Source: a virus. From it: DNA of 30,417 nt. The translations under genes were made by a program, and so were the position numbers. The stretch is from positions 1 through 30,417 of IMG/VR virus record IMGVR_UViG_3300021478_000093; one strand, 5' to 3'. How positions within the stretch are numbered: the first letter of the stretch is position 1; each line of letters begins with the position of its first letter. Under the pieces are notes generated by a model, which was not told where the DNA came from, searched no databases, and saw nothing but the letters and a program-made list of their open reading frames with translations. Shown here piece after piece: positions 14,947 through 21,855 of the stretch.

Positions 14947-15176
14947 TACGGAGTCACCAAGGTCTTAGTTCCTATAGCCGTTGATAACGTAGTTAAAGAG
15001 GTCATTTGACTATTTACATAAGAGGTCTTATCTCCGCCAACCAGACCAAGTAATTCAACGAAGTTAGCTTCGCTAAGAGTAAGCGAAGCTATCTCGCCGT
15101 TGGCGTTCAGCGTAAAGTCAACTAAGACTCCATTGGAAGAACTCTTACGAGTTGTAACTTCGAGTAGGATACTCAT
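14946..15176 (-). CDS. Small hypothetical protein
   Basis: The 76-residue product is MSILLEVTTRKSSSNGVLVD and on, with FTLNANGEIASLTLSEANFVELLGLVGG in the middle. It looks like a small beta-helix-type structural accessory. The ATG overlaps the stop of the ATP-grasp gene (GTATGA). A TGTCAA-N5-TTGACA palindrome lies just 9 bases upstream of the ATG, so this gene and those after it may have their own regulation. Function unknown. Confidence 0.55.
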   Translation of the reverse strand: MSILLEVTTRKSSSNGVLVDFTLNANGEIASLTLSEANFVELLGLVGGDKTSYVNSQMTSLTTLSTAIGTKTLVTP

Positions 15177-16459
15177 ACATTTAATGTCAAGTATCTTGAC
15201 ACTCGCCGTAAATCAGACTTGAATTGTTCCGCAAGGTCTGTTCTATACTGCATATCAGGTAATCGAATCTTCTTACAGAGTTTATATGCCTCTTCGAAGG
15301 CTTCATCAATCGAATTCTCCGAATAGCCAACGGCTACTCCTATTATTCCAACGCCACCGGAGGTAATGAAGTTATCCTCTTGTAGAGATACTTCATAGGG
15401 GTAGAATCTTTCAAGGTCCTTAAATCGAAGATTTCCGATTGGAAGACCTTTCTTAGACTCAAAGTCCTCGCTAGGCCAAGGCGGGGTAGAAATCCGAACT
15501 CCCGCAGCGTAGCCCTTACGGAGTGGCATGGTATCTCCGGCAGCACCGCGAGCACAATCCCAGACGAACTCTCCAAATGAACCGTCGAACAGCCCATATA
15601 GAAATGTAGGAAAGGCGTCATAGCCAAATCGTGGTGTAAATTCAAGGGCATAGGCTTCGCCTACCTTAGAGACAACGGAGTTTATGTCGATTGGTCCGTT
15701 GTATGATACTTCTGTTAGGAAGTCTTCGAGCCGGAGTAGATTCTCGCAAAGTGGGCACTCATCTTCAAGGCAAGCCCAGACAACGTTTCCGGTGCATCCT
15801 CCGGACGGGCCAAGGTCATCGTTAAGGAATTGCTTTCTCTCGAAGGTATGATTGAAGGGCTTAATAAAATGGTCTTTGGAGAACCATCCTTCGGATGAGA
15901 TACAAGTACCACTGATGAATTCTTGGAGGATGAACTCGGCTTCGGCTTCGCCAATGATAGTTTTATAATGCTCCAGCATATGGAGCATATCAGTACGGTC
16001 GTAAGAGACATAAGAAGGTAGATTACCGCTATGATGGCCTTCGGGCTTAAATACGAGTCTAGTAGAATCATCCTGACTCTCCACGAAGTGTGAGGCATCT
16101 TCCCAAGAGTTAAAGCTCTTAGCCTGCGGCTGTTTAATACCGCACTCTTTCATTATAGAGGAAGCGTATTTACGGTCACTTTCAAGCTTATCGGCTATTT
16201 GACTACCACCGAAGGTTAGGGCGTCAGCGTCACGGTAGGTATCTAGCAACGCTCCGGAGCCAGTACAATCTGCTATTACAACAGGAGTGAAGTCTGGGGC
16301 GTTTCCTTTCTCTACGAGACCTTCTCCACGCCCTTCAAGCATGGGGTCACGAATCCACATAGAGGTCTTATGGCCTTCGGCCTTTAGCCGCAAGGCTAGA
16401 CCTAGTCCGTCCCCGCCTTCACTAATCAATAGAAAGCCCATATTCTCCGAATCGCTCAT
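15173..16459 (-). CDS. PurD-like ATP-grasp ligase
   Basis: At 428 residues the length equals that of bacterial phosphoribosylamine-glycine ligase (PurD, GAR synthetase). The N-terminus has a glycine-rich nucleotide-binding-like loop (LLISEGGDGLGLALRL). The ATP-grasp core includes LVFKPEGHHSGN (lysine strand), ILQEFISGTCISSEGWF, and DLGPSGGCTGNVVW, which parallels the DxGPNTGGMG segment of PurD. ALEFTPRFGYDAFPT follows, then a C-terminal part ITSGGVGIIGVAVGYSENSIDEAFEEAYKLCKKI and MQYRTDL that parallels the PurD C-terminal domain (GGRVLGV...eA...Y.RtDi). PurD joins glycine to phosphoribosylamine in purine synthesis. Several motif residues differ, and the gene sits between the endopeptidase and tail genes, so another substrate is possible. 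It overlaps the endopeptidase gene by 4 bases. Confidence 0.72.
   Translation of the reverse strand: MSDSENMGFLLISEGGDGLGLALRLKAEGHKTSMWIRDPMLEGRGEGLVEKGNAPDFTPVVIADCTGSGALLDTYRDADALTFGGSQIADKLESDRKYASSIMKECGIKQPQAKSFNSWEDASHFVESQDDSTRLVFKPEGHHSGNLPSYVSYDRTDMLHMLEHYKTIIGEAEAEFILQEFISGTCISSEGWFSKDHFIKPFNHTFERKQFLNDDLGPSGGCTGNVVWACLEDECPLCENLLRLEDFLTEVSYNGPIDINSVVSKVGEAYALEFTPRFGYDAFPTFLYGLFDGSFGEFVWDCARGAAGDTMPLRKGYAAGVRISTPPWPSEDFESKKGLPIGNLRFKDLERFYPYEVSLQEDNFITSGGVGIIGVAVGYSENSIDEAFEEAYKLCKKIRLPDMQYRTDLAEQFKSDLRRVSRYLTLNV
15185..15201 (-). promoter_or_regulatory. TGTCAA-N5-TTGACA palindrome, copy 2
   Basis: A perfect 6-base inverted repeat with the same 5-base spacing as the copies near 2204 and 29893, lying inside the last codons of the PurD-like gene. 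On the minus strand it is followed by TTAAATG and then by the start codon of the 76-residue gene. The flanking TTAA is shared with the other copies. Confidence 0.5.
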
Positions 16460-16845
16460 ACGGTAGTAGAAACTGGATGTATATATTCGAAATGACTAGG
16501 GTCCGGATGATGTTGAAAACGGCCGCCCCATCTCAATCCAAGAGCTTCGCCAATACCACCAATCTTTCCCCACAACGGACTTGAAGGGTCCCAATCACGT
16601 TTATTCTCTTCGAGAATAGCTATCGGACATATATCTATAGCTTCGCTCTTCCCTTCGGGAGGTTGGGATAAGTGCTTTGAGTTGTTGGTCCAAGAAACAC
16701 CTTGATTCAATTTCTCGGTTTGTTCAGTTAAGGTACGTCCTGTATCAATGACGCGGCAAGGGATTCCCATCCCCTCACAATTAGTCAATAGTTCCTGAGC
16801 TAACGGCAAGAAATAGCTTGCTAGTTCATCGAGAGATTTTCCCAA
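16456..16845 (-). CDS. M15-type peptidoglycan endopeptidase (endolysin)
   Basis: The 129-residue protein matches the D-Ala-D-Ala carboxypeptidase / L-alanyl-D-glutamate endopeptidase (peptidase M15) family. The segment CRVIDTGRTLTEQTEKLNQG precedes NNSKHLS (His about 58), GKSEAIDIC (Asp about 71), and the end WGGRFQHHPDPSHFEY (His about 118, near Glu 120), which are the expected zinc ligands and catalytic region. It would cut peptide cross-bridges in the cell wall at the end of infection. No signal peptide is visible, so release would depend on a holin (see 25334-25738). It overlaps the ATP-grasp gene by 4 bases. Confidence 0.85.
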   Translation of the reverse strand: MGKSLDELASYFLPLAQELLTNCEGMGIPCRVIDTGRTLTEQTEKLNQGVSWTNNSKHLSQPPEGKSEAIDICPIAILEENKRDWDPSSPLWGKIGGIGEALGLRWGGRFQHHPDPSHFEYIHPVSTTV

Positions 16846-16854
16846 GGGCTCCGC

Positions 16855-17139
16855 CTATTTAATATGAATTCTTAAATCACCAGCACTTAGAGTAGGTACT
16901 TTAAGACCCTCAAACCAATTTTCGAGATTGAATGTTTGTATATCATGTGCGGCTTGGTTGGTGGATTTGATTATAGATTTTCCATTCCTATCCTGAATCT
17001 CGATATTATCAGTACCGGCAGCGGAAGCAGAGGCTCCATCATTCCATTCAATAAACTTGATAAATACCTGCGGCTGCCATATAACAGTACCAGATGCGGT
17101 ATCTACAAACCATGGTCTTGCTGTTAAGTCATTAGCGAT
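16855..17139 (-). CDS. Structural-type protein with no standard start codon (ATC start or TAG readthrough)
   Basis: A 94-residue frame not recognisable from an ATG. It reads I-ANDLTARPWFVDTASGTVIW in part, then QVFIKFIEWNDG, TDNIEIQDRNGKSII and ends LSAGDLRIHIK. Such 'LTARPWFVDT...I.I.D.NGK...GL.V..LSAGDLRIHI' proteins look like ordinary small phage structural proteins that would begin MAND. Here the expected ATG is ATC (rc at 17137-17139). AGAGGT lies 5 bases upstream, and GGAG 9 bases upstream. The frame is continuous with the gene before it across that gene's TAG at 17152, so readthrough could instead fuse the two. A sequence error or mutation of ATG is also possible. The coding frame itself is likely real. 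Confidence 0.5.
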   Translation of the reverse strand: MANDLTARPWFVDTASGTVIWQPQVFIKFIEWNDGASASAAGTDNIEIQDRNGKSIIKSTNQAAHDIQTFNLENWFEGLKVPTLSAGDLRIHIK

Positions 17140-17151
17140 AAGGCACCTCTC

Positions 17152-17373
17152 CTACTCCTCAACAGATTCAGTTAGTGGTATATTAGAACCTACCAGACTA
17201 GGTTCTGGAACTACTGAACCAGTATTTGCTGCTAAAGCGGCGATTTGAATTTCTGGAAGACTATGAAAATCACAAGCTACATACGTATTTCCACTAACAG
17301 TTATAGTATTGTTCCAAGATGAACGAGTCGAATATCTACCACAAACCACACATATTGTATTATAGCTAGCCAT
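17152..17373 (-). CDS. Zinc-finger-like small protein, paralogue A
   Basis: The 73-residue product has CVVCGRYSTRSSW near its start and a second cluster YVACDFHS about 20 residues on. The C-x2-C plus C-x2-H spacing suggests one bound metal ion. The C-terminal half is an Ala/Ser/Val-rich tail. The adjacent upstream gene encodes a clear relative with the same two clusters, so this is a tandem duplication. Its frame runs in phase into the 16855-17139 frame after a TAG. Function unknown; protein or nucleic-acid contact is possible. Confidence 0.65.
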   Translation of the reverse strand: MASYNTICVVCGRYSTRSSWNNTITVSGNTYVACDFHSLPEIQIAALAANTGSVVPEPSLVGSNIPLTESVEE

Positions 17374-17384
17374 TTAATCACCTG

Positions 17385-17606
17385 CTAACCATTAGCCTCT
17401 GGTACTGTTTTTCTGACTTTACCGTGCTGTGATTGATATACTTGAGTTGTAGAGGGAATACCTCCGGTATCAAGCACAGACATTAATATAGCGGCTCTGG
17501 AGTGGAAATCACATGATACATACGCAACTCCGTTGACGGTTCCGGAACGGGGCCAAGATGCTCTTTGAGAAACTCTTCCACAAACAACACAAAATTGGAC
17601 GGCCAT
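17385..17606 (-). CDS. Zinc-finger-like small protein, paralogue B
   Basis: A 73-residue protein MAVQFCVVCGRVSQRASWPR with YVSCDFHSRAAI later on. It shares the CVVCGRxSxRxSW and YVxCDFHS blocks and exact length with the neighbour at 17152-17373, while the tails differ (here basic: SQHGKVRKTV). Start has GGAG 8 bases upstream. The gap to the copy is 11 bases. Paralogue pairs of this type may form a heterodimer in the virion or during assembly; this is inference. Confidence 0.68.
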   Translation of the reverse strand: MAVQFCVVCGRVSQRASWPRSGTVNGVAYVSCDFHSRAAILMSVLDTGGIPSTTQVYQSQHGKVRKTVPEANG

Positions 17607-17622
17607 TTAGTCACTCCATTTA

Positions 17623-18297
17623 CTAATTATAATTAAATTCGACATCAACCACTATAGCATACAATCTATACAACGAAGAGGCCGGAGTAGTAACGGTAAT
17701 CTCAGCCCATATATTTGCTAAGTCAGTTATTTGATATATCTGTTGACCTGCTGGAAAGGGAACAAGTGTCACATATTTCGATGTTGCAGCAGTACCGAAG
17801 GTCTTGGAGAGGCCGTTCGCGCCGTCGGCAATCATAGAGGTTATAGTGTCGGTAGCTTGGTTGCCGTGATTAATCTTGTCAACTCGAACGTTATGGGTGG
17901 TTAGGTTTGCTACAGTGATTTGATAAATAACCTCTATGGAGATTGGCTTGAAGCCTTTAACTTTTAGAGCCGTTCTAGGAGTTATCTGCTGGATAGCAGA
18001 CATAGCCGGAATAACATCAGGTCGGTATACTTGAGGTTGTGCCGAACCTGGAATCCCAGTACCCCCGAATTGTTCTTGAATATCTTCTCCGAATCCAGTT
18101 CTTACAAGTGTTCCTTCGGAAAGGGGGGCGCTTAGGGTTATTGGACCGAGGGACGAACCTAGATTATATGAGAAGTCTGACGCTGCATTTCTAGTTAGAA
18201 CTGCGGATGCCGAAGCAATAAACGTAGCAGCAGAGATATAGAAATAGCCGTCTGTGAATCCGAGGTCTTGTTGGTATCTTGAGGCTGTATGTGGCAT
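17623..18297 (-). CDS. Virion structural protein, unknown
   Basis: The 224-residue product begins MPHTASRYQQDLGFTDGYFYISAATFIASASAVLTRNAAS. A middle portion holds 'PLSEGTLVRTGFGEDIQEQFGG' and 'PRTALKVKGFKPISIEVIYQITVANLTTHNVRV'; it ends in a beta-rich SSLYRLYAIVVDVEFNYN. The gene is preceded by two stacked hairpins, one around the ribosome binding site, hinting at tuned translation. Placement between the zinc-finger genes and the capsid genes suggests a capsid or tail component made in quantity. No family recognised. Confidence 0.6.
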   Translation of the reverse strand: MPHTASRYQQDLGFTDGYFYISAATFIASASAVLTRNAASDFSYNLGSSLGPITLSAPLSEGTLVRTGFGEDIQEQFGGTGIPGSAQPQVYRPDVIPAMSAIQQITPRTALKVKGFKPISIEVIYQITVANLTTHNVRVDKINHGNQATDTITSMIADGANGLSKTFGTAATSKYVTLVPFPAGQQIYQITDLANIWAEITVTTPASSLYRLYAIVVDVEFNYN

Positions 18298-18304
18298 TTG
18301 GTAT

Positions 18305-18340
18305 AACCCTCCTTTAGGGTTGTGTGCTTTCGCACAACTA
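18305..18340 (-). promoter_or_regulatory. Hairpins enclosing the ribosome binding site of the 224-residue gene
   Basis: On the minus strand a GTGC-GAAA-GCAC stem with a GNRA loop (about 18325-18337) is followed by AACCCT-AAAGG-AGGGTT (18305-18321), whose loop and 3' arm contain the AGGAGG Shine-Dalgarno 10 bases before the ATG at 18297. Neither is followed by a T run, so it is not an intrinsic terminator. It may set translation level or mRNA stability. Confidence 0.45.
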
Positions 18341-18348
18341 ACTACCTA

Positions 18349-18603
18349 TCATGACAATGAATCTACATCATCACTTCCAGTTTCTTTCAGAATATCCGCT
18401 ACGCGTAGTTCCTGTTCTACGGAAGCATTAAGCTTATCCTGTATTAAGTTTGGACGGAGCCATGCAATCGTATTATCTGTACATGCTGTACAGACGATTA
18501 AGCCTAACTGACGACGGAGTTCAGTGACGCGGAAATCGAACCCACACCTATCACAACGATGCCAAGGTGCGATTCCGCGCCCCGAATGAGATTGCCTAGG
18601 CAT
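18349..18603 (-). CDS. Zinc-ribbon-type small protein
   Basis: The 84-residue product has a basic N-terminus (MPRQSHSGRGIAPWHR), then CDRCGFDFRVTELRRQLGLIVC (in parts) with CTAC after ~20 residues, giving two CxxC knuckles expected to bind zinc, and an acidic C-terminus. Homologous-looking proteins are common beside phage capsid genes. It ends 50 bases before a hairpin region and starts 17 bases after the major capsid protein stop. Fold is fairly sure; function unknown. Confidence 0.72.
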   Translation of the reverse strand: MPRQSHSGRGIAPWHRCDRCGFDFRVTELRRQLGLIVCTACTDNTIAWLRPNLIQDKLNASVEQELRVADILKETGSDDVDSLS

Positions 18604-18619
18604 GACAAATCTCCTTTAT

Positions 18620-19573
18620 CTATGGGCCATTTGAACCCCAACTTCCCATCCACGTGGTTGCACCCACGGAGAATCTCATTCGAGAAAGTTGCTTAATGGA
18701 AAAAGTGTCAAAATCATCCGAGAAGTCCTCATCAAGTTCCCTACGAACAAGGAACTTGAACCAGTGCCCTTCCTTCTCGGTGATAGCAAACCATGCTGAT
18801 GCAGATGTTAGGTAATGACTAATGAAGTATTGCAAGTCTTCTTTAATCAAGGAGTTAATTTCGTTATCTGCGGTGTATGGCTTGTGGGGGCTGCCAAGGA
18901 TTTCACGCGCAATCCATTTGAGTTCTGGAGGAATAACCAAGTATCGAGGCTTAATCGAGATAGGCAAGCCTTGAGAGTCAACTAGACGCTCGAATTGATT
19001 AATCATTAGTTGAATTGCTGTGAATGACAAATCCACGTCAGTGGCAGGCCGATTCGGATACGTGCCAGCGGCGCTGATGATATTTGTCAAGCCCGGCCCA
19101 TATGTAGTAGCGGCGCTACCGCCAAGGAGAGGGTGTTGATTGTGGAAGATGGACAAGCCATCAGTTGTAGTCTGAGTGGTGAAACCAAGGTTAAACAAGT
19201 TCCAAGCGTTCTGCTCTTTAGTGAAATGGGCGGAACGAGCTATCGCTTTAGGAACCTGCATGATAATTCCGTATTGGTCATCATCATACAGTTCAAAAGA
19301 TGACCGTACTCCAAGAGCGTATGTGAAGTTGATATAACGCTTTGTGCCGCCTTGAATGGCGTCTTGGTAGATTGTGGATTCGGCTTCTGGTTTCAAAGGC
19401 ATTGGGGGAAGACCGGAGAACTCTACTTCGTCTTCGAACGCCTTGTCAGAGGGTTCAACGTGGAGAATGTGGGAGAATTCCTCCTCTCTCTGTAAGGTAT
19501 CGACCCAATGTACAAACTCAGCATGAAGGCCCGGAGCCTGTAGCTGAGAGAATTGACCTCTTACCATCGTCAT
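18620..19573 (-). CDS. Major capsid protein
   Basis: A 317-residue protein whose pattern fits HK97-fold major capsid proteins of podovirus-like and Mu gpT-like type: an early KRYINFTYALGVRSSFELYDDDQYGIIMQ, ARSAHFTKEQNAWNLF, DGLSIFHNQHPLLGG, a long 'LSFTAIQLMINQFERLVDSQGLPISIKPRYLVIPPELKWIAREIL', and ASAWFAITEKEGHWFKFLVRRELDEDF near the end. AAGGAG lies 9 bases before ATG. Neighbours are scaffold-like and decoration-like genes upstream and zinc-ribbon gene downstream, the normal order. It would form the icosahedral shell. Confidence 0.88.
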   Translation of the reverse strand: MTMVRGQFSQLQAPGLHAEFVHWVDTLQREEEFSHILHVEPSDKAFEDEVEFSGLPPMPLKPEAESTIYQDAIQGGTKRYINFTYALGVRSSFELYDDDQYGIIMQVPKAIARSAHFTKEQNAWNLFNLGFTTQTTTDGLSIFHNQHPLLGGSAATTYGPGLTNIISAAGTYPNRPATDVDLSFTAIQLMINQFERLVDSQGLPISIKPRYLVIPPELKWIAREILGSPHKPYTADNEINSLIKEDLQYFISHYLTSASAWFAITEKEGHWFKFLVRRELDEDFSDDFDTFSIKQLSRMRFSVGATTWMGSWGSNGP

Positions 19574-19587
19574 GTTTTAAGGCTCCT

Positions 19588-19938
19588 TTACTCAAGCTGA
19601 AGAATAACTACGAATACATCATATAGAACAGGGGGAGAACCGCCTAGAGCAGCACTAATTTGAATAGGCTGCCCTGAACCGACCCTAAGAACTTCTTGTA
19701 TTTGAAGAGTAAAACTATTACCTGCTGCTGTTGCAGACTTAGATATAGCATTACCATATTCATCTGTAGTTGTAAGAGTTGCTATACCTAATGTGGCAGG
19801 ACCATTAGCCTGTGTACTATTAGCAACAAGTATAAGAAACGTACCGTCACTAGTTGGTGTATATATGGTTGTAGCAGCTAAAGCTCCAGTCTGACCAGTA
19901 AAGTCTTGTGACGCTACTATTTGTGGACAACATTTCAT
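19588..19938 (-). CDS. Small capsid-associated protein
   Basis: The 116-residue product starts MKCCPQIVASQDFTGQTGALAATT and continues with alternating beta strands (SDGTFLILVANSTQ; SFTLQIQEVLRVGSGQPIQISAALGG) to DVFVVILQLE. A short jelly-roll-like, Thr/Ala-rich protein directly before the major capsid gene fits a capsid decoration or vertex protein. The gap to the capsid gene is 14 bases. No family recognised with certainty. Confidence 0.6.
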   Translation of the reverse strand: MKCCPQIVASQDFTGQTGALAATTIYTPTSDGTFLILVANSTQANGPATLGIATLTTTDEYGNAISKSATAAGNSFTLQIQEVLRVGSGQPIQISAALGGSPPVLYDVFVVILQLE

Positions 19939-19950
19939 AATTACTATCTC

Positions 19951-20532
19951 CTATGCTACAGTCTGAACCTGACCAGCAACAAATCGAATGTAAACCCCAC
20001 GAGGCGATGCTGACTGGTCATTCGGGTCAATTTTAACAATTATACAAACAGTGTTAGTTCCGAAGGTACTCTTCGCTAAATCAACATACCAGTGGTTGTC
20101 TGTATCTTTGGTCATACCATAAGCAAGACCAACATTAGCTTGAGTTACCGTGGTACCAACCTGTGCTAGAAAAATAGTATCCTGGTCGGCCACTTCAACA
20201 CCGGTTAGGCCGTCATTAAAATATGGGCGAGAGATATTAACGGCTGACGCTTCGTTAGGAACGGAACCGAAGGTCTGTTGTAGAGGAACGCCAGCGGTAG
20301 CCAAGCTTGCGCTGGCCTCTTTAGCAAGGCCGATAATAGCACCTTGAGTGTTAGTAAATGTAGCTATCGGAGATGCTACTGGAATAACAAATCCAGAAGC
20401 ATTAAGAGCTAAAGGTGTTCCAGGAAGCCAGGTCTGAGTTGCGGCCTCTGGAAGTCTTCGGATGCGAGGTTGATTACCACTTATGGATTGGATGCTATGA
20501 ATCTCTGCTGATACTCCAGTTGAAGAAGCCAA
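19951..20532 (-). CDS. Capsid-associated protein (decoration-like)
   Basis: A 193-residue protein beginning MASSTGVSAEIHSIQSISGN. The segment LPGTPLALNASGFVIPVASPIATFTNTQGAIIGLAKEASA is the small beta-rich 'g.G.v......iiGla' pattern of capsid decoration and DUF2190-like head proteins. It ends GVYIRFVAGQVQTVA. The position between scaffold and capsid genes supports a head role. Family assignment is by pattern only. Confidence 0.6.
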   Translation of the reverse strand: MASSTGVSAEIHSIQSISGNQPRIRRLPEAATQTWLPGTPLALNASGFVIPVASPIATFTNTQGAIIGLAKEASASLATAGVPLQQTFGSVPNEASAVNISRPYFNDGLTGVEVADQDTIFLAQVGTTVTQANVGLAYGMTKDTDNHWYVDLAKSTFGTNTVCIIVKIDPNDQSASPRGVYIRFVAGQVQTVA

Positions 20533-20547
20533 TTTCTATTCCTCCCT

Positions 20548-21096
20548 TCACTCTTTGGACTTGACACCTAAATCTAACGGAGTTCCATCTTCCTGACTTT
20601 CTAGCTTCGCTAGTTCTGCTTCGTTAGGGCGAAAAACACCAAGCTTTCTATTCAAGTCAGGAACTCGTTGAGGGACTTCACTTACCGATTGACGAAGTGC
20701 GGCTTGTCCATTTTGAAGCTGCGCTTTAGGATGAAGGCGATTAACGGCGCGCTGCCAATTATATTTCTCCGCGCTTAGAAGAATCTTCTTATCAATCTTC
20801 ATAAGCATCAAATCGCCATGAACAATCTTCCCATTCTTTACAAGTGCAGGGAGGAGATTGGCACAATCCTCTGGAAGAGCCGGCACGAATCCAGCATAGC
20901 TCATCTGGTCGAGTCGGAGAGTAGACTCCTGCGGACCAACCGACCTATTAACCCATCGAAACGATAGAGAAGGGTTCTTCGGTCGTATATTAACGAAGTC
21001 TGGTTGGTTCAAGGGACGTGCAGTTATCCCTGGATAAGGGTCATTCTTGTCAACGGTTACAGTTGCCTTGTTAACATTATCACTTGTGATAGCCAT
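20548..21096 (-). CDS. Hypothetical head-region protein
   Basis: The 182-residue product starts MAITSDNVNKATVTVDKNDP and contains IRPKNPSLSFRWVNRSVG, then AGFVPALPEDCANLL, a strand GKIVHGDLMLMKIDKKILLSAEKYNWQRAVNRL and a charged C-terminus. The 'RWVNR' and 'GDLMLM.I.K' elements resemble short proteins encoded next to portals in uncultured phages, but I cannot name a family. It overlaps the scaffold-like gene by one base (TAATG). A head-assembly role is inferred. Confidence 0.55.
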   Translation of the reverse strand: MAITSDNVNKATVTVDKNDPYPGITARPLNQPDFVNIRPKNPSLSFRWVNRSVGPQESTLRLDQMSYAGFVPALPEDCANLLPALVKNGKIVHGDLMLMKIDKKILLSAEKYNWQRAVNRLHPKAQLQNGQAALRQSVSEVPQRVPDLNRKLGVFRPNEAELAKLESQEDGTPLDLGVKSKE

Positions 21097-21845
21097 TATA
21101 CGTTATCTCCTACAAAGTTCATCTTCTTTCTCTGAGCCAAAACACTCTCAACGGTTACGCCTTTACCATAACGGGCCATTTTATTCATGATAGAAGTTTG
21201 TTCGTCATTTAGCTTATCTGGAGCAGGAGCGTCACCGACACGTACATTAACGCCGGTACCGACTGGTTCAATGAAAGTTTCTGGTTTTGTCATAAGTTCC
21301 TCTAGATGGTTGGCTTTAACGAGGTTAAAGATACGAAGCCAAGTATTTTCATCTCCAAGATAAGGGAGCTGAACGCCTTTGGCTTCTTTATCTATATCAG
21401 CGGACCACTTGTCCCAGAGCTTCGCAAGCGAGATAACTCCGTTAGAAGTAGTAATTGTCTGGCCTTGGAGAGTGGACTTGGCTAGGAGCTTCGCGGCCTT
21501 AGCATTCGCTTGCGCAGCAGCCATTGCCAATGGGCCGGCACTCTTGATAAACCTTTCATCAAAAGCTTTATCTTCGTCGGTCAAGAACGAAGTTTTAGTC
21601 GGTTCATTATTATTGTTATTATCTACTCTAGTAGGATTAGCCTCGATATTATCGAGCTTCTCTTTAAGAGAACGGAACTCTCCGGTATTCGTTTCTAGAG
21701 TTTGTCTTAAGGTTCCGACTTCTCCCTCAAGGGCCTTAACCTTATCTGTAGCAGCCTTACCATTATTAACAGCTTCAAGAATTTGGGCTGGGGATAGATT
21801 TAATGCCTTCAACTCATCGGGTAGTTCTGTTTTTTGACCGAACAT
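21096..21845 (-). CDS. Scaffold-like coiled-coil protein
   Basis: The 249-residue protein begins MFGQKTELPDELKALNLSPAQ, then has a heptad coiled coil (VKALEGEVGTLRQTLETNTG, then EFRSLKEKLDNIE) followed by a disordered Asn-rich stretch (NNNNNEPTK) and helical C-terminal parts with DKAFDERFIKSAGPLAMA. A coiled-coil, charged protein between portal and capsid genes is the usual scaffold arrangement. It has no protease motif that I can see. Scaffold role inferred. Confidence 0.6.
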   Translation of the reverse strand: MFGQKTELPDELKALNLSPAQILEAVNNGKAATDKVKALEGEVGTLRQTLETNTGEFRSLKEKLDNIEANPTRVDNNNNNEPTKTSFLTDEDKAFDERFIKSAGPLAMAAAQANAKAAKLLAKSTLQGQTITTSNGVISLAKLWDKWSADIDKEAKGVQLPYLGDENTWLRIFNLVKANHLEELMTKPETFIEPVGTGVNVRVGDAPAPDKLNDEQTSIMNKMARYGKGVTVESVLAQRKKMNFVGDNV

Positions 21846-21855
21846 TTAATTCTCC

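Noticed and set aside
15715-16098. Minus-strand frame of 127 codons within the PurD-like gene
   Set aside because: Same strand but other frame; the ATP-grasp motifs sit in the long frame.
21379-21837. Plus-strand frame of 152 codons opposite the scaffold-like gene
   Set aside because: Antisense shadow: Ser/Leu-rich, no ribosome binding site, and the minus-strand gene has a coherent coiled-coil design.
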